In this document: in pieces, positions 1-11,819 of the stretch
Layout: the number at the start of each line of letters is the position of its first letter
Numbering within the stretch: position 1 is the first letter of the stretch
Source of the DNA: Todiramphus chloris collaris
Lineage: Eukaryota > Chordata > Aves > Coraciiformes > Alcedinidae
Direction: 5' to 3'
DNA: 64,000 nucleotides
NCBI GenBank assembly: GCA_025345505.1
Contig: JANVCC010000018.1
Coordinates: forward strand, 11,786,231-11,850,230
Translations under genes and position numbers: made by a program
Notes under the pieces: generated by a model
Databases searched by the model: none
What the model was told of the DNA's origin: nothing
Seen by the model: only the letters and a program-made list of their open reading frames with translations

Positions 1-1338
1 TATTAGTCCAAAAGGACAAGCAAAAGATAAAGATTGAATTCTCGAACCTGTCACAGAGAAGTTTTTATAGAATAATCCAGGGATGACTAAACGGGATGTG
101 TTCCTTTCCTCACCAAGGAATCTTGACCTTACATTTCCCCCTCCAATATGGAGTTCCCTATCACCTGTTTGTACTTAAGTTTGATCTGGGTTTTCCTCAG
201 TCCCACCTGTTAGAGCAGATTAATTTTCCAGTAAGGATTTAAATATGCTCTGAGTCAACAGGAATGCACTGTGTACAAGAGTGGGTCTGGGGACTCACCA
301 GAGACACTACCCCAGAGTGCAAGATGATATGTACTAAAGCTTTCTGCTGAGATGTATATTCAGCATCCCTCAAAAAGAGGAAATTCAGAAAATTAAAGTT
401 AAAGCTTCAAAACCAACAGAGAAAAGGTAGCTGATTCCTTATCCAGCAGTTTTTGCTAATGTAGCATATCAAAGTTGTTGTTTTTCCAGCCAAAACTATG
501 TCATGAATTTGACCTAAATTTTTTAATAGTTTTGGGACAACCAGAATTGCATTTTTCCTCAAATAAACTATTCATCAGAAAGAAAATTACTGCTCTTGTC
601 ACAGAACACCAGCTGCCTACCCATTCAAAAAAAAAAAAAAAGCTTTTAAATCAAAAGAAGCAAAATTAAAAGTCTTAGAGTATCTCTTAACAGTCACAGA
701 AGGCATGTAAAAAGAATAAAGAAAAAAGAAGCAGGAAACCAAAAGAAACATTGAACAGTATGGGATAATTGTAAAACTCAAGAGGTTATTCAACTGAACA
801 TTTATCTTTCAGAAAATGGAAATACAGCCGAAATGAAGCCACAAAAAAATTGTGTAAACTACAGCTTGTAAAATTGGTGTTGGGAATTAAGACTAGGTTA
901 TGAAATACATGAACTTAAGTAAGTGAGCCCTATTATCTCAAACATATCCTGCACAGCAGAGTTGTAGAAGGCTAGGAAGAAATGTAAACAGCAAGCAGAA
1001 GACTGAAGAACAAAAGACAAATTATGCAAATGTATCAGATTTGGGAAGCTGAGTTTGTTGCCTCCCCAACAACTTGAATAACAGTGTTTAAATACAACCT
1101 TCTTTTTGTAGAAAGCACCACTTTCAAAGCAGACCTTCCAAATGCTTTCCCATCTGTTTGAACAAATGTGATAATGAGGAGGTTATGCTGCAAGCTTTAA
1201 AAAAACCCACGTTATTTGTCCATACTTGGAAACACAAAACAGGTAAAAGGTTGTATCAGTCACTGTACTTCTAATGAGCATAATCCCAAATACCCTTTCT
1301 TTTCTTAACTCTGCTTTGATTCCTAAGAGAAAAGCACT
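1..1338. other. Unannotated AT-rich non-coding DNA
   Basis: No exon, RNA gene or recognisable transposable element is visible. The only open frames are short (64 codons at most) and start at non-ATG codons. A 14-base A run lies near 628-641. Nothing more can be supported. Confidence 0.5.
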
Positions 1339-1368
1339 ACCAATTTAGGTTTGACCAATTTAGGTTTG
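1339..1368. repeat. Perfect 15-bp tandem duplication
   Basis: The unit ACCAATTTAGGTTTG occurs twice head to tail with no mismatch (1339-1353 and 1354-1368). This is a typical replication-slippage duplication. The exact identity suggests it is recent or variable in copy number. Confidence 0.9.
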
Positions 1369-2610
1369 AAGGAAGAACAGAGCAAAACAGATCACTTACA
1401 ACTCTGCCTTGCATGGATGCTTTAAGCAGCTATAAAAATGAACTATGCCTGGAAGGGTTCTCAGCAATTAGATTTCATTTCCCTTAATGCGAGCTGCTAA
1501 TGCAAGACTTGTCCGAAAACATAGGCATTTTATTTATCTCTGCATTCAAAATTGAGAGAGGTTTTTAACTTTGTACATGAGCGAGGGTCTCTTTCTGTGC
1601 AGTAATGTTCCTCCAGCTTTAGAAGAATGCAAGTTGTACTGTATAAGCCTGACAAAAACAATCCCAAGCAGTGAGCCTGTCACCTTCCATATCGTCTCAC
1701 TAGAAAGGGGGATGTCAGCTTAGCTGCTGAAGTGGGAGCTGAACTCTAAACCTCTGGCCTTTGTATCCTGACTCTGTTCCAATGTAATTTTAAAGGAATT
1801 CCAGTAGAAGTGACTAGGTTTATCACTGTATGAAACTGGGATGTGTAGTCAGAATCCATCCAGGACCGATTCCTCTACTTCTGCTCTTATTATTCTCAGT
1901 GCAGGTGAGATCAAAAAAAGGTCAGGAGAATGGTCAGAACAGGATCTGTAGGATCTTCCAAAGTAGCCTAAGGAAACTCTATATACAATATTTGGATCAA
2001 AATAAGATGTGTGAAAGCATTCACATAAATACAGCAACATGGCTTTAGGGCTAAGTTGTATCATTACAAGCCTTTGAGAAAATATTCAACACCAGAGGCA
2101 CAGTGCAGTGTTTTTGAAGCTGGGCAGAGTAAGAAGTCCAAGCTTTCTAAATTTCCTTCAGGCTATTCAGCATCCTCATCATTTTCTCAGGTAGAAGAGG
2201 GTGGAGATTGTGATTCAGTTACCTATTTCTTAGATAAACTGAAAGAAGTTAAGAGGAAAGAAATATGGGTTTATATATAAAGAAATAACAATGTGTCAGA
2301 ATATTAAGTGTATTCTCTATGAAAGATTTCTGTTGGTGGTATTTAACTTCCTCCATCTACCCCAAATTTCCAGATGTTCAGTGGTTCCCCTGAAGCAGCA
2401 AATCTAACCAGATCTCTTTTTGAGCATCCCCCAAAATTCCAGAGAAATGGTGACTCCAGGAAAATCAGCCATACATGTGTGTCTGGAACACATCTCTCAT
2501 ACCACATATGCACCAAACAGATGGCCTTTACTGTATGGTAAATCTGAAGTCCTCCTAATGCATCAGATTTACTACCCATATGCAGAACAGCTCTGCAGAG
2601 CACAGCTGAT
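1369..2610. other. Unannotated non-coding DNA before the assembly gap
   Basis: I see no recognisable repeat or exon. A 74-codon frame at 2056-2280 (+) starts at TTG and resembles no family I know. A 72-codon frame at 1830-2048 overlaps an antisense frame. Both look like chance openings. Confidence 0.4.
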
Positions 2611-2667
2611 GGGCCCAGTGCTTCCTGGGATGATCAGTGCTTCTAAGTGCTCTCCAAACAGACACAG

Positions 2668-2708
<41 letters not shown>
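2611..2708. repeat. Pre-gap flank and poly-T tract, copy A of a duplicated flank
   Basis: About 60 bp of unique-looking sequence runs into a T run of at least 38 bases (2671-2708) that ends at the N gap. The 16-mer AAGTGCTCTCCAAACA at 2645-2660 recurs exactly at 2877-2892. The T runs that follow each copy also start exactly 232 bp apart (2671 and 2903). Confidence 0.8.
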
Positions 2709-2808
2709 NNNNNNNNNNNNNNNNNNNNNNNNNNNNNNNNNNNNNNNNNNNNNNNNNNNNNNNNNNNNNNNNNNNNNNNNNNNNNNNNNNNNNNNNNNNN
2801 NNNNNNNN
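2709..2808. other. Assembly gap (100 N)
   Basis: Exactly 100 undetermined bases interrupt a poly-T tract. One hundred N is a conventional placeholder for a gap of unknown size, so the real distance may be anything, including zero or negative if the flanks overlap. Open frames running through the N block are meaningless. Confidence 0.98.
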
Positions 2809-2828
2809 TGTATGAGTTGATTTTTTCG

Positions 2829-2900
2829 ACCTCAATTCGCTCCGGTCCATGTGTTTCGGGAATGTTCAGTTTTTTTAAGTGCTCTCCAAACAAACCCAGG

Positions 2901-2932
<32 letters not shown>
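2829..2932. repeat. Post-gap flank and poly-T tract, degraded copy B
   Basis: This segment repeats the pre-gap flank: a GGTCCA-type start, a GGGA core, TTCAG, the exact 16-mer at 2877-2892, then AA and a 30-base T run (2903-2932). Many of its differences from copy A are changes to T. That pattern fits a low-quality homopolymer-affected read of the same locus kept as separate sequence, though a real diverged tandem duplicate cannot be excluded. Confidence 0.7.
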
Positions 2933-5456
2933 CCCTGGGAAATCCCTTCCAAAAGTCCAGCAGTCTCCCTTCTCTTTTTATTCAGGTAATGGAGGTTAGA
3001 CAGTAGTTTATTAGAAAGATCTTTATCCTGTGGAGGCAGACATAGAGGGCAGCCAAAATGGAGCCAGAGGTGGTAATACTGCTTACATTATTTCTGGCTT
3101 CACCTTGGCTCAGCAGATGGGAGCAGATCAGGTGTTCACCAAGCTCCCAAGCCTTCCCACCCATATGTCTCCTGAACGTTCCCATCACCTGTCAGAAGAG
3201 AGAAATAGGCTGTGCCCTGCAAGCATGTGGCTCCAGCTCTTCTGAAGGGTTCTTCCTGGCCACGAGTTCTGCCCCACCATCAACAGCCTGCGGAGCACAG
3301 CACCATCACAGCCATTCAATGTCCAATTCCTGCTTACATTGTAGAAGAGAGAAGCAATAGAATGTACTGCTTAAAGGCTCTAGGTGACTTTCTTAGTCTA
3401 GCTAAATATACTGCTGAAGATGTCTTTTGTGACTCACTCTTGAAGGAGAAGAAATGTGTGCTTCCCAGGAGAGGGAAGACTTATATGCAATAGGTGGCCC
3501 AGTAGCCCGATTCCTGTTTAGATTCATGTCCATTTCTTGCTTGGATAGTATGGTTTTATTAATATATAATTACAGTATTATTTTGGCTATGGTAGGCATC
3601 TGTTTTAATTCAGATCTGCAGAATACAGACTAAATTCACTCTTTGATATTTCTTTCCTAACATGGTGACAAGAGAATATCTAGGACAGTTTGTTTACTGT
3701 TTGTTTCAGTGTATTGCTGAATTTTATGAGTCAATACATTTAATTTCTAGAAATGTACATTTCAGCAGGAAGAACTTCACTTTAGAGCTGAAAGGCATGC
3801 ATCCTGTCAATAAAGATAATATTATCACAATAGATACTGTAGTGAAATATATAACTTCTTAATGATTTCTTGCTGGCTTCTGGACTGAATTTCTATCATT
3901 TCTCTCCTCATGTTCACTGTCTATATGCTTCTGCTGCTATCTGGCAACACCATGCTTAATAGAAATCTTCTGCCTTTCTGTTAGCAAGTAATGGCTATGT
4001 GCAATCTGGCATGTGTTGGGTATAAAGAAGCTGAGAGAGTGCTTTTTCAATGTTTAGGTAAACATTTCCTCTTTGATCCAACATCTGCCCTTTCTGCTGC
4101 TCACACTGCTAATCGATGCAGATCTAGCAGAGGGATGGGAGACATTTATAGGGTTTCCTGTTATGGAGTAATTTTGGGAGCATCATTTTCCTCTGCTCAC
4201 TTTTTGCCTTCAGCAACAACAATCCAATTCTTTGTGTTTTCGATGGGAAGCCAATTCTTTGTCTCACCCTTTCCTTCTAGTCCTCCCTGAAGGCTATAGA
4301 AAGAAAGAACATGAATAACCAAGCAATGAAATCATAAAATAGTCCCAGTAACTGTTATCTTTCCAAGAACAGTGAAGGCATTAAAGTTCTGAAACCCTTT
4401 TTTCTTGAAGCAAAGATTGCAGCTAGAACAGGAAATGGCACAACATAAATTCAATTTGTGACAATTATTATAACATGAAAGGGAAATAGTATAAATCACT
4501 GATGTCCAACACTCAGTTCATTGGCTAGATCTGGCCCATTTTAGCTATTTATCTAGTTCCTGTGACAGATTCAGATTTTGCACCACACATGCTTTCATTT
4601 TTTAAAATACATGTTTCAAGTCTTTATGCTTCTGTAAAAGAGCTTCTCAATATGCCCTGTGTAGAAACTAGAGGAAGTTCCTGCATAGTTCTCTTTTTTA
4701 AACTGCAGAAAAAAAAAAGTTTGTTATATTTGAAGAGAAAAAAATCTACCCCTGTTCATTTCAATGGGTGTTAACAATGATATTTTTTGTGGTTGGTGTT
4801 GAAATATTTATCAGAAATTAATTTTAAGGAAAGATAATGATGCAAATTGGTTTTTTGGAATTTTGTGTGTGTGTGTTTGTGTTTTGTTGTTTGTTTTTTT
4901 TTTCATTTGTTGTTTGTTTGTTTTTAATAATTAAAAAGTGAATACTCTTTGAGGAAATAAGAAATATGCACATCTATAAAGCATACCACCTAAGTCTGAC
5001 AAAAACACCCATGCAGTTTTAGTCATCAGTGGTGTAGGTGTGAAGCTTAAACAACTAATGAGAAATACACCTATCTGGGAAACCATAAGAAAAGTGCTCT
5101 GATGAATTCTACACCCCAGCTGTATACAATCCTGACCCATATAGTCTCCTGGGAGTCTCCTAGTTTTAAGTCACTTCAAAGGGCATAGTGTAGTATTTGT
5201 GAATAAATAAAAGTTGCATAAAATGCATTTTGGCCTTTCCTATTCATGCAAACTTTGATTTGAATTTTTATAAGTACAAATATGACCAAATAGATATTTT
5301 TCAGAGATGAGATTTATTTTTCAGCAATAACCATTTGGTCAGATATTTTAATCACTTGTCATGCAAATGTTAAGCACATGTTTAAAACAGTTGCTGTTGG
5401 AGACAGAATACTACCCTGATAGACTTTTGAACCAAAAACTAGGATCATGCTTATCT
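2933..5456. other. Unannotated non-coding DNA
   Basis: The part at about 3040-3340 is more GC-rich than its surroundings and opens frames of about 100 codons in overlapping phases, none with recognisable domains. A T/GT-rich low-complexity stretch lies at 4865-4925. No exon or known repeat is supported in the rest. Confidence 0.4.
4863..4925. repeat. T/GT-rich low-complexity stretch
   Basis: It begins with a short TG dinucleotide run and passes into TTTG/TTG-type T-rich sequence with a run of ten T. This is simple sequence with no coding content. Confidence 0.85.
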
Positions 5457-5883
5457 TGTGCTGGAAGACCTGCCATATGAAAAAAGGCTGAGAAAACTGT
5501 GTTTGTTCAGCCTTGAGAGGAGAAGGCTTAGGGAAGACCTTATTACCATATACCCGTACATAAAAGGTGGCTACCAAGAAGATGAAGACTCCCTTTTTAC
5601 AAGGAGTCACATGGAAAAGACAAGGGGTAATGGGTACAAGTTACTCATGGGGAGATTCTGACTGGACTCCAGAAGAAAATTTTTCACCATGAGAATAATT
5701 AGACATTGGAATAATCTCCCAAGGGTTCCCCTACACTGGACAGTTTTAAGACTCAGTTTAACAGGGTGCTGGGCCATCTCATTTAAATTATATATATGTA
5801 TAGTTTACCTTAAAAGATTGGATTAAATGATCCTTGAGGTCCCTTCCAACCTAGGATTCTATGACTTTATGATTCTATGACTA
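5457..5883 (+). mobile_element. CR1 LINE fragment, 5'-truncated, plus strand
   Basis: This is the 3' end of a CR1 non-LTR retrotransposon. It encodes the C-terminal part of the CR1 ORF2 protein in pieces: a LEDLPYEKRLRKLCLFSLERRR-like stretch at its start, then a TRGNGYKL-like stretch. It then runs into the short 3' UTR and ends in the ATTCTATGA octamer tail typical of avian CR1 (5866-5883). Stops and frame changes break the coding part, so it is dead. The missing 5' part is the usual outcome of incomplete reverse transcription. Confidence 0.9.
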
Positions 5884-6339
5884 TATTCTAATACGTTACA
5901 ATTTACTGCTTGCTTTCCATACTTTCAGTAAAGTTACTTCATTAGGAAGGGGAGATACGTTCTTATGATGTATTCAGAAATACAGTATTTTGAAATATAT
6001 TATTCTTTCAACAAAGTAATTTAAGAAATGTGGAGCTCTGAAAGTAGTATTCAGAACTACATATAAGATTCCCTCCTTTCCATGTTCACGTTGTGCTTAA
6101 CCTAGAGGCTCCCACAGTGAAAGACATTCTTTCTCCTTAGAAATTTTGCTTTTAGCCCCTTAAAACCTGTTGAAATATGCTACTGGAATTTAAAGCCACA
6201 GAACTGCCTTTACAGTTACATTCCCTGTGGCAAACTGGAGCATTAAATCAATGGGTCTATTTAAATGTTCACTGTTCTATCAAGGGTGCTTTCCCAGAAT
6301 AGCACAAAGTTGCTGACGAGAAAGTGCACATAAATAAAT

Positions 6340-6560
6340 CCTGCTATGGTGAAATTCAGGCCTGGCTGATGTCAAGGAAAAGTCTGACACTGGATGTAAA
6401 AGACCAGAATTTCAGCCGTAATCACACCACCCCTCTTCCCTGAGGAGATGGTATCGTTGTTATTTATTTATGTAGTGCCATTAGTGTGCTAGGCACATCA
6501 GATGTGCTCCTTGGTTGGTGCAAAGCAGCAATGTTCCATTAATTCCCATCCTGCTCCTGT
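6340..6560 (-). repeat. Probable ancient amniote interspersed repeat fragment
   Basis: The stretch around 6455-6510 reads TAGTGCCATTAGTGTGCTAG then GCACATC. This resembles, on the minus strand, the motif TACAGCACCTAGCACAATGG seen in an old repeat dispersed in reptile and bird genomes. Another fragment in the opposite orientation lies at about 19845-19905. Divergence is high and the boundaries are approximate. The family name is uncertain. Confidence 0.4.
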
Positions 6561-7122
6561 TCTCCAGGGTGCAGTTCTTGCTGACTGGAACAGCTGGTGC
6601 AGTCATGGAAATGACAGCAAAATTAAGACCTTAGTGCTAGATTTTCACACTTCCTTATGATACCTTTTTCTAAGCCAGAGCTTTTAAGGAAGTCAAAGCA
6701 GCTCTCAAGAGACATCCTATTTATTTATTTGCATTTTTATGAAATGCAAATGTGTGTTGGGATACTATCTCAGCACTAGTAACCAACCACTGAATAGACA
6801 TTACAGTAAAGCATTCTGGTGATTATCAAATCTCAATAAAATTCCTATTATAAATATGCAATATGAAAACCAAATCAATGTCCTAGTCTGTCTCAATTGC
6901 AATTGCATTGCTTCCATCCTTTTTTACTAGCAGAAATTATGTCTGTTCAAGAGCAGAGGACTAAATTTCAGAGGTGACATCCATGAGGCACTGCTGAGAG
7001 TCCTTCATGGATACCAGGTTTGGCTAGGACAAGATGGTGTCTTGCATCTATGTCAGTCTCAGATAGCAACCTATTATGAATACATTACATTATTTCTTGT
7101 ATCTCCACCTGCTTGTGCTTTA

Positions 7123-7171
7123 CTTTGGCTATTAATTTTGGCTATTTAATTTTGGCTATAAGATAGCCAAA
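7123..7171. repeat. TTTGGCTAT tandem repeats ending in a 9-bp stem hairpin
   Basis: TTTGGCTAT occurs three times at roughly 14-bp spacing. The last copy (7151-7159) is followed after AAG by its exact reverse complement ATAGCCAAA (7163-7171), giving a 9-bp stem with a 3-base loop. It directly abuts the 5' end of the adjacent CR1 fragment. Confidence 0.8.
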
Positions 7172-7175
7172 GCTA

Positions 7176-7399
7176 TCTGAACATAAGGAAAAATTTTTTT
7201 CACTGAAAGGATTGTCAAACACTGGAACAGGCTGCCCAGATAGGTGGTAGATTCGACATCCCTGGATGTGTTTAAAAGCCATATAGATGTGGTGCTTGGG
7301 AATATGGCTTAGTGGTGGACTTGGTAGAGCAGGGTTAATGATTGAACTTGATGATCTTAAAGGTCTTTTCCAACCTAGATGTTTCTATGATTCTATAGA
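7176..7399 (+). mobile_element. CR1 LINE 3'-end fragment, plus strand
   Basis: About 220 bp of CR1 3' end. It contains a degenerate last coding segment (an ACTGGAACAGGCTGCCCAGA stretch, the CR1 HWNRLP region), then a 3' UTR with the GTGGTGCTTGGGAATATGGC and TGATCTTAAAGGTCTTTTCC motifs, and it ends in TTCTATGATTCTAT. This UTR type differs from that of the 16-kb and 28-kb copies and is shared with the 24616-24717 fragment, so at least two CR1 subfamilies are present. It is non-functional. Confidence 0.92.
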
Positions 7400-7789
7400 A
7401 TTTCTTGCTGAGTTTTTGTACTGTGCTGAACTGCTATCTGGGGCTCCTTATTACTAATACCAAACAAACAGCAAACAATTGTGGCATTTGCAGAAGAGGC
7501 TTATTTTTCAGGGTGAAAGAAAATCCCCAGTATTAAAGTTGGCTATTTTATAGAATTAATATGTAAACTTTTAGATAAAAATAAAGGAAATATTGCAAAC
7601 ACTTATCACATTTTTTTTTATTACTACAGTAAATCTCAATTGTTCCTTGATAAGCAAGAGTTCAGACAACCCGGAAGAAAAAACACACTTTCATTATTCT
7701 CTTCTCCAGTTCTGACTCATTTTAACTAATAATTATTTACTGCTTCTTAAACCAGATTGTTCCTTGTTGCAAGTCTGTCAGATTAAATG
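7400..7789. other. Unannotated non-coding DNA
   Basis: AT-rich sequence lying between a young CR1 fragment and an ancient LINE relic. No gene or repeat is recognisable. Confidence 0.4.
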
Positions 7790-8380
7790 GTGCTAACAAG
7801 GATACCACTTCGTAGAGTTACAAGGTTCAAAAGAGGCCCTACACACCACCTGATCTAACACTCTCCATAACAGCAGCTATAGGACTCCTTAACTAATTTC
7901 TAGCTCAAACCCAGCAGAGCATTCTCTTTGTCATAGTCCTTATTTTAAAATTTCTAATGGATTAAAAACCATTATTTCGCTCTGCAATTCTTTTTCTGTA
8001 CCCTCAAAGTGAGAAGTGGACATTTTAATTTTAGATTTGTTCAAGCTTCAGCTTCCAGACCATGTATCTGCTAGACCGGAGAATGCTATGAACAAACTTT
8101 TGTCCTTCAAGCAGGTACTTCAGGTCCTCTCCAGCTTCTATCATCTACGCAAAGCAGGTTAAGATCCTTATTATGTGTCATTTTTCCTAGTCCTCTCATT
8201 ATCATTTGAATCCTCCCTTAAACTATTCAACAGGGAAAATCCTGAATCTCTGCATTATTATTACTGAACACAGTATTTCAGCAGCCATCATATCAGTGCC
8301 AAATACAAAATATTACCTACATACTCTAGATACCCCTTTTTAAAGATCAAAGCGATCACATTTCCTTAATGGAAGAATGA
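7790..8380 (-). mobile_element. Ancient CR1/L3-like LINE relic, minus strand
   Basis: The order of weak similarities follows the minus strand of old amniote CR1/L3-type LINEs. A 3'-end-like block comes first (CACCTGATCTAACACTCTCC, 7847 onward). A coding-derived block follows (CTTCAGCTTCCAGACCATGT around 8047). Last is a block resembling the cofactor-spacing region (CAGTGCCAAATACAAAATATTACC around 8295). Divergence is much greater than in the ATTCTATG-tailed copies, so the insertion is probably far older. Boundaries are approximate. Confidence 0.5.
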
Positions 8381-8671
8381 AAAATTACTCTTAACACATT
8401 TAGTTGTGATAAGCCAAAGTAATTACATTCTGTTCTAAACGGATGCTTAAATACTTTATATAAAATGGGAGGAAGGTGGAGAAATCAAAGTGTTGATATT
8501 TTCAGAATATCCTAAAGCCCAGGGTGAAGGTATCTCTACATAGATACCAGATGTGGGTTTAAATTCCTGTTCAACAGGTTTACTGGGAATTCCTTCCCTG
8601 ACCAATCTAGCATCAGAAGCTGACAGACATCTGCACAACTCGTGTAGGCAAAGTTGTCTTACTCCATACCT

Positions 8672-8692
8672 CCCCCCCCCCCCCAAAAAAAA
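8672..8692. repeat. C13-A8 homopolymer junction
   Basis: A run of 13 C (8672-8684) runs directly into a run of 8 A (8685-8692). Such junctions are prone to length error in sequencing and to real length polymorphism. The short proline-rich frame across it is an artefact. Confidence 0.9.
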
Positions 8693-11349
8693 GTGCTGAA
8701 TTCTCTTGTGTGGAGACTCAGACTCTTTCTATGGTGTTTATGGTGTTTCCTCTGCTCAGTATGCTACCTTCTGAGTACTGAATATACTCTACCTCAGGTG
8801 TCCCACTGGGTGCCCAGATTCACGTCACTTCAAGCTGTTTTAAGGCATGGGTTTAAGGCAAGCTCCGGGTAAAAAACTTGTGCTGGAACCAAGCCTACCT
8901 CTGGCTCTTTTGGCATAGCCAGGAGTGTCCTAGTGCATATGAACACATGCAGATCTACCATACTTCTATCATAGAAGTCCTGATTTCATGTGTAGCAAGA
9001 CACTACAGGCTGTGTAGACAGAGGAGTTAGAGGCATTGTCTTGTCGTATTCATGTCATATCAGGAAAGTTGCTTTAACCCAGCCCCTGGCCTGACATGCT
9101 CTATACTGCATAGACACTGAGCTCCATCCTTCACACCTCTGTATCACTTCATGTGTTAGGTTAGGCAGCCCTGCTAATGCAGAGCTATAAATTCCAGCAG
9201 AGATAAGGCATTGCAAACTGGAACCCTGCAGGTCTATTCATTAATCTAACCATAAACCATGGTCCCTAATGCCCAGGCACCCTAAAAAGTGCTTTTGAGG
9301 AACACCCAGAATACCCATAACAATACCTTGCAGGGTGCAGTGAAGGCAAGAATGCAATTGTGGCTCATAGACGCTCTTGACCCTAATGTAAATTACATGT
9401 GGGTAATAAGAACTACAGCTTACATGAAAGTGACTTCCTCTGTCTGACTTTAATTGTTTTACAGAGATGGATTGCCTAGGAACTTCATTGTTTCTTCAGC
9501 AATAACCATTGGATTTACGATAGATTCCGAGATTTCCTACTTTAAAGAAAGTTCATGAGTATCTGAACAGATCTTGTGTTCTCTGCCATGAGATTCATGC
9601 AGACCCTTGTATTGCTATGTTACTAAATTTTAAGCCACTTAGATAATCATTACTTAGCAGCTACAGAAACTGGGATGTAGTCTGGGTTCATGGCATTAAC
9701 ATTTAAAGAATTATTTTTGCAACCTATCTGAACAGTGTGCTACTGCAGCTACATTGCCTGCTACACCCACAGTAACTACACTAATGCATTTTAGGTATAA
9801 CTCCCGGTGCCACAAGCACACTAATGGCGTTAGAATAGATATTCTCTCTGGTGTTATTTTGTAAAGCTAAAAATATTGATGGTCTTATTAGTTTGTTGTT
9901 ATTATTATTTGCAACAAATCATCAGCTGAGGTAACTAAATGTTGCTCTATTTAATTCATGGAAACAAATATTCACCAGGGAGATTTGAAAGGCAGGGAAT
10001 TATTTCTTTTGAAGATAGTGATATGAGCCAAGGATAAAGGACATTCAGTAATACTCTCCTCTGCTATTGCAGGATAGTTTTACTATGAGCACATGACCAT
10101 TCTCACCTTCCGTTGGTTAATAAAAAACCAAAACTGTTTAATTGAATAAAAAACTAAAGATCATCTACATACCTTAAATGTAGCATTTCTGAATATCCTT
10201 CAATTTATTTAGTAATTATTCAGAGTATGAGTCTTTAAAGGTTCAGTTTTGAGCCAGTTTCTATCTGGTGAGAAGCAGTAGAAAGGGAAAACTTTCATCT
10301 TTGCTCATAGGAGAGAAAAATATGTAAAATCATGGAAGTGTTAACATTGGAAGGAGGGTCAGAAGCAGAACAAGAGGTCTGAAACTCCTTTACAAATAAC
10401 ATGAGTCACTTACTTTAAGTTCACTCATCATGATGGAAATGCTACATTGCAGTAAGAGTCACTGTAGGTTGTTTTATCTGTAAAATAAATCAGAGGTGTT
10501 TCTTAATCACACAGTTGGCTTCTTCTTCACTGGTGAGTATGAGCTCTCCTCCATGGCAGAAACAATCCACTGCAAAACACAATGTGAAAACTCCTAGCTT
10601 AAAACAATTTAAAAGGTTTAGTCTGTCTTCTGAGGAAGTGGCAAAGTAGTCTTGTGTAATGTCTTTTAAAAATAATGTTTCAGTAGTGTGGTGGGACAAA
10701 GATTTGATGCATGTTTTCTCCTCTGGCACCAGCTTCTTTTTTGGCTTTGGGTAAGTAGTTTCAGATGCATTTACACCAATGTCAAATCAAAATCAGAGTT
10801 ATGAGCCATATCCTGTTTCCTATTAAAATTATTAAAACACTTATGCTCCAATTTGAGCAACTGTGTAAAATGAGCTGTGAAAACTAATATTACTTGAGAT
10901 AGCCCAGTTAAGAGTTTTACCTGAAGTCTAGAGGCATATTTGGTCTCTCAGAAGTTATAATACTGCTCCACAGCTGAAAATCCGTCTTGGAGTCTTTGGA
11001 ATACTGAGCACCAACATTGAGAGTAGTCTCAGTTCTAATTTTCATTATCAAAATGAGTTGGCAAATTGCCAAATGGAAGATGCAAAGTGCATTTTTTATA
11101 ACAAGTGTAGAAGTGCTCCAACATTACTAGTTTTATTTTAATTTGATTTGCTTTTGTTATTTTTAAGGATTTTTTTGGTTTTGCATTGTGTTTCCTTCTT
11201 TGCCCTTTGGCTTTCTGATGTAATTGGATTTTGTATTGCAGGATGATCAATGCTGTATACATTAGGTTATAAGATGTAGCTATGGAAAAACATAAGGCAT
11301 TTTGATACAGTGTAGACACCAGATATATAGACTGAGCTCAGTTTTTTAA
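8693..11349. other. Unannotated non-coding DNA
   Basis: No exon, RNA or transposon signature is recognisable. The longest frames (82-94 codons) lack any domain and lie in AT-rich sequence. Confidence 0.4.
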
Positions 11350-11354
11350 CTGAA
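11350..11354. repeat. 5-bp target-site duplication CTGAA, left copy (outer LTR)
   Basis: CTGAA directly precedes the outer LTR and recurs exactly at 12638-12642 directly after its last base. Matching 5-bp direct repeats outside TG...CA ends mark the integration site. Confidence 0.88.
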
Positions 11355-11814
11355 TGTGGTGTGTTGACCCCAGCACGGCACCAGGTGCCCACCAAGCCCT
11401 TCTATCACTCCCCCCGACCCCCTTCAGCACAGCACGCAGGGAGAGAATAAGACACAAAGCACAGGGGTGTGGGTTATGATAGATAAGATGTTATTTTCTA
11501 CTTCCCGTCCACAGGTGATGTCGGGCCGAGTCCAGGAAGCAGGGCTCCAGGAACACGTAGCAGCCGCTTGGAGGACAAAGCAGAATGCCCCCCCATCCTC
11601 CTCCTGCCCTCTCCCTTTATAGTTGAGCTGATGTCATATGGTATGGAATAGCCCACTGGTCAGCTCAGGTTGGCTGTATCTTCTCCCCCATTCTGCCCCC
11701 CATCCTCTGGTGCCGTGTGAGCACTGGCAGCCATAACACGGGTGTGTTATCAACACCCTCCAGCTCCCAGTGCTGCAGCGTGAGGGCTGGAGGGGGAAAA
11801 GCAGCTCAGCCAGA

Positions 11815-11819
11815 CCCAC
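11815..11819. repeat. 5-bp target-site duplication CCCAC, left copy (nested LTR)
   Basis: CCCAC precedes the nested LTR and recurs at 12629-12633 directly after it. Removing the insert and one copy rejoins the outer LTR end as CAGACCCACTACA, a sensible LTR terminus. Confidence 0.9.

Noticed and set aside
2420-2999. Open frames of 92-131 codons crossing the N block and poly-T
   Set aside because: They consist largely of translated N and poly-T/poly-A and have no biological meaning.
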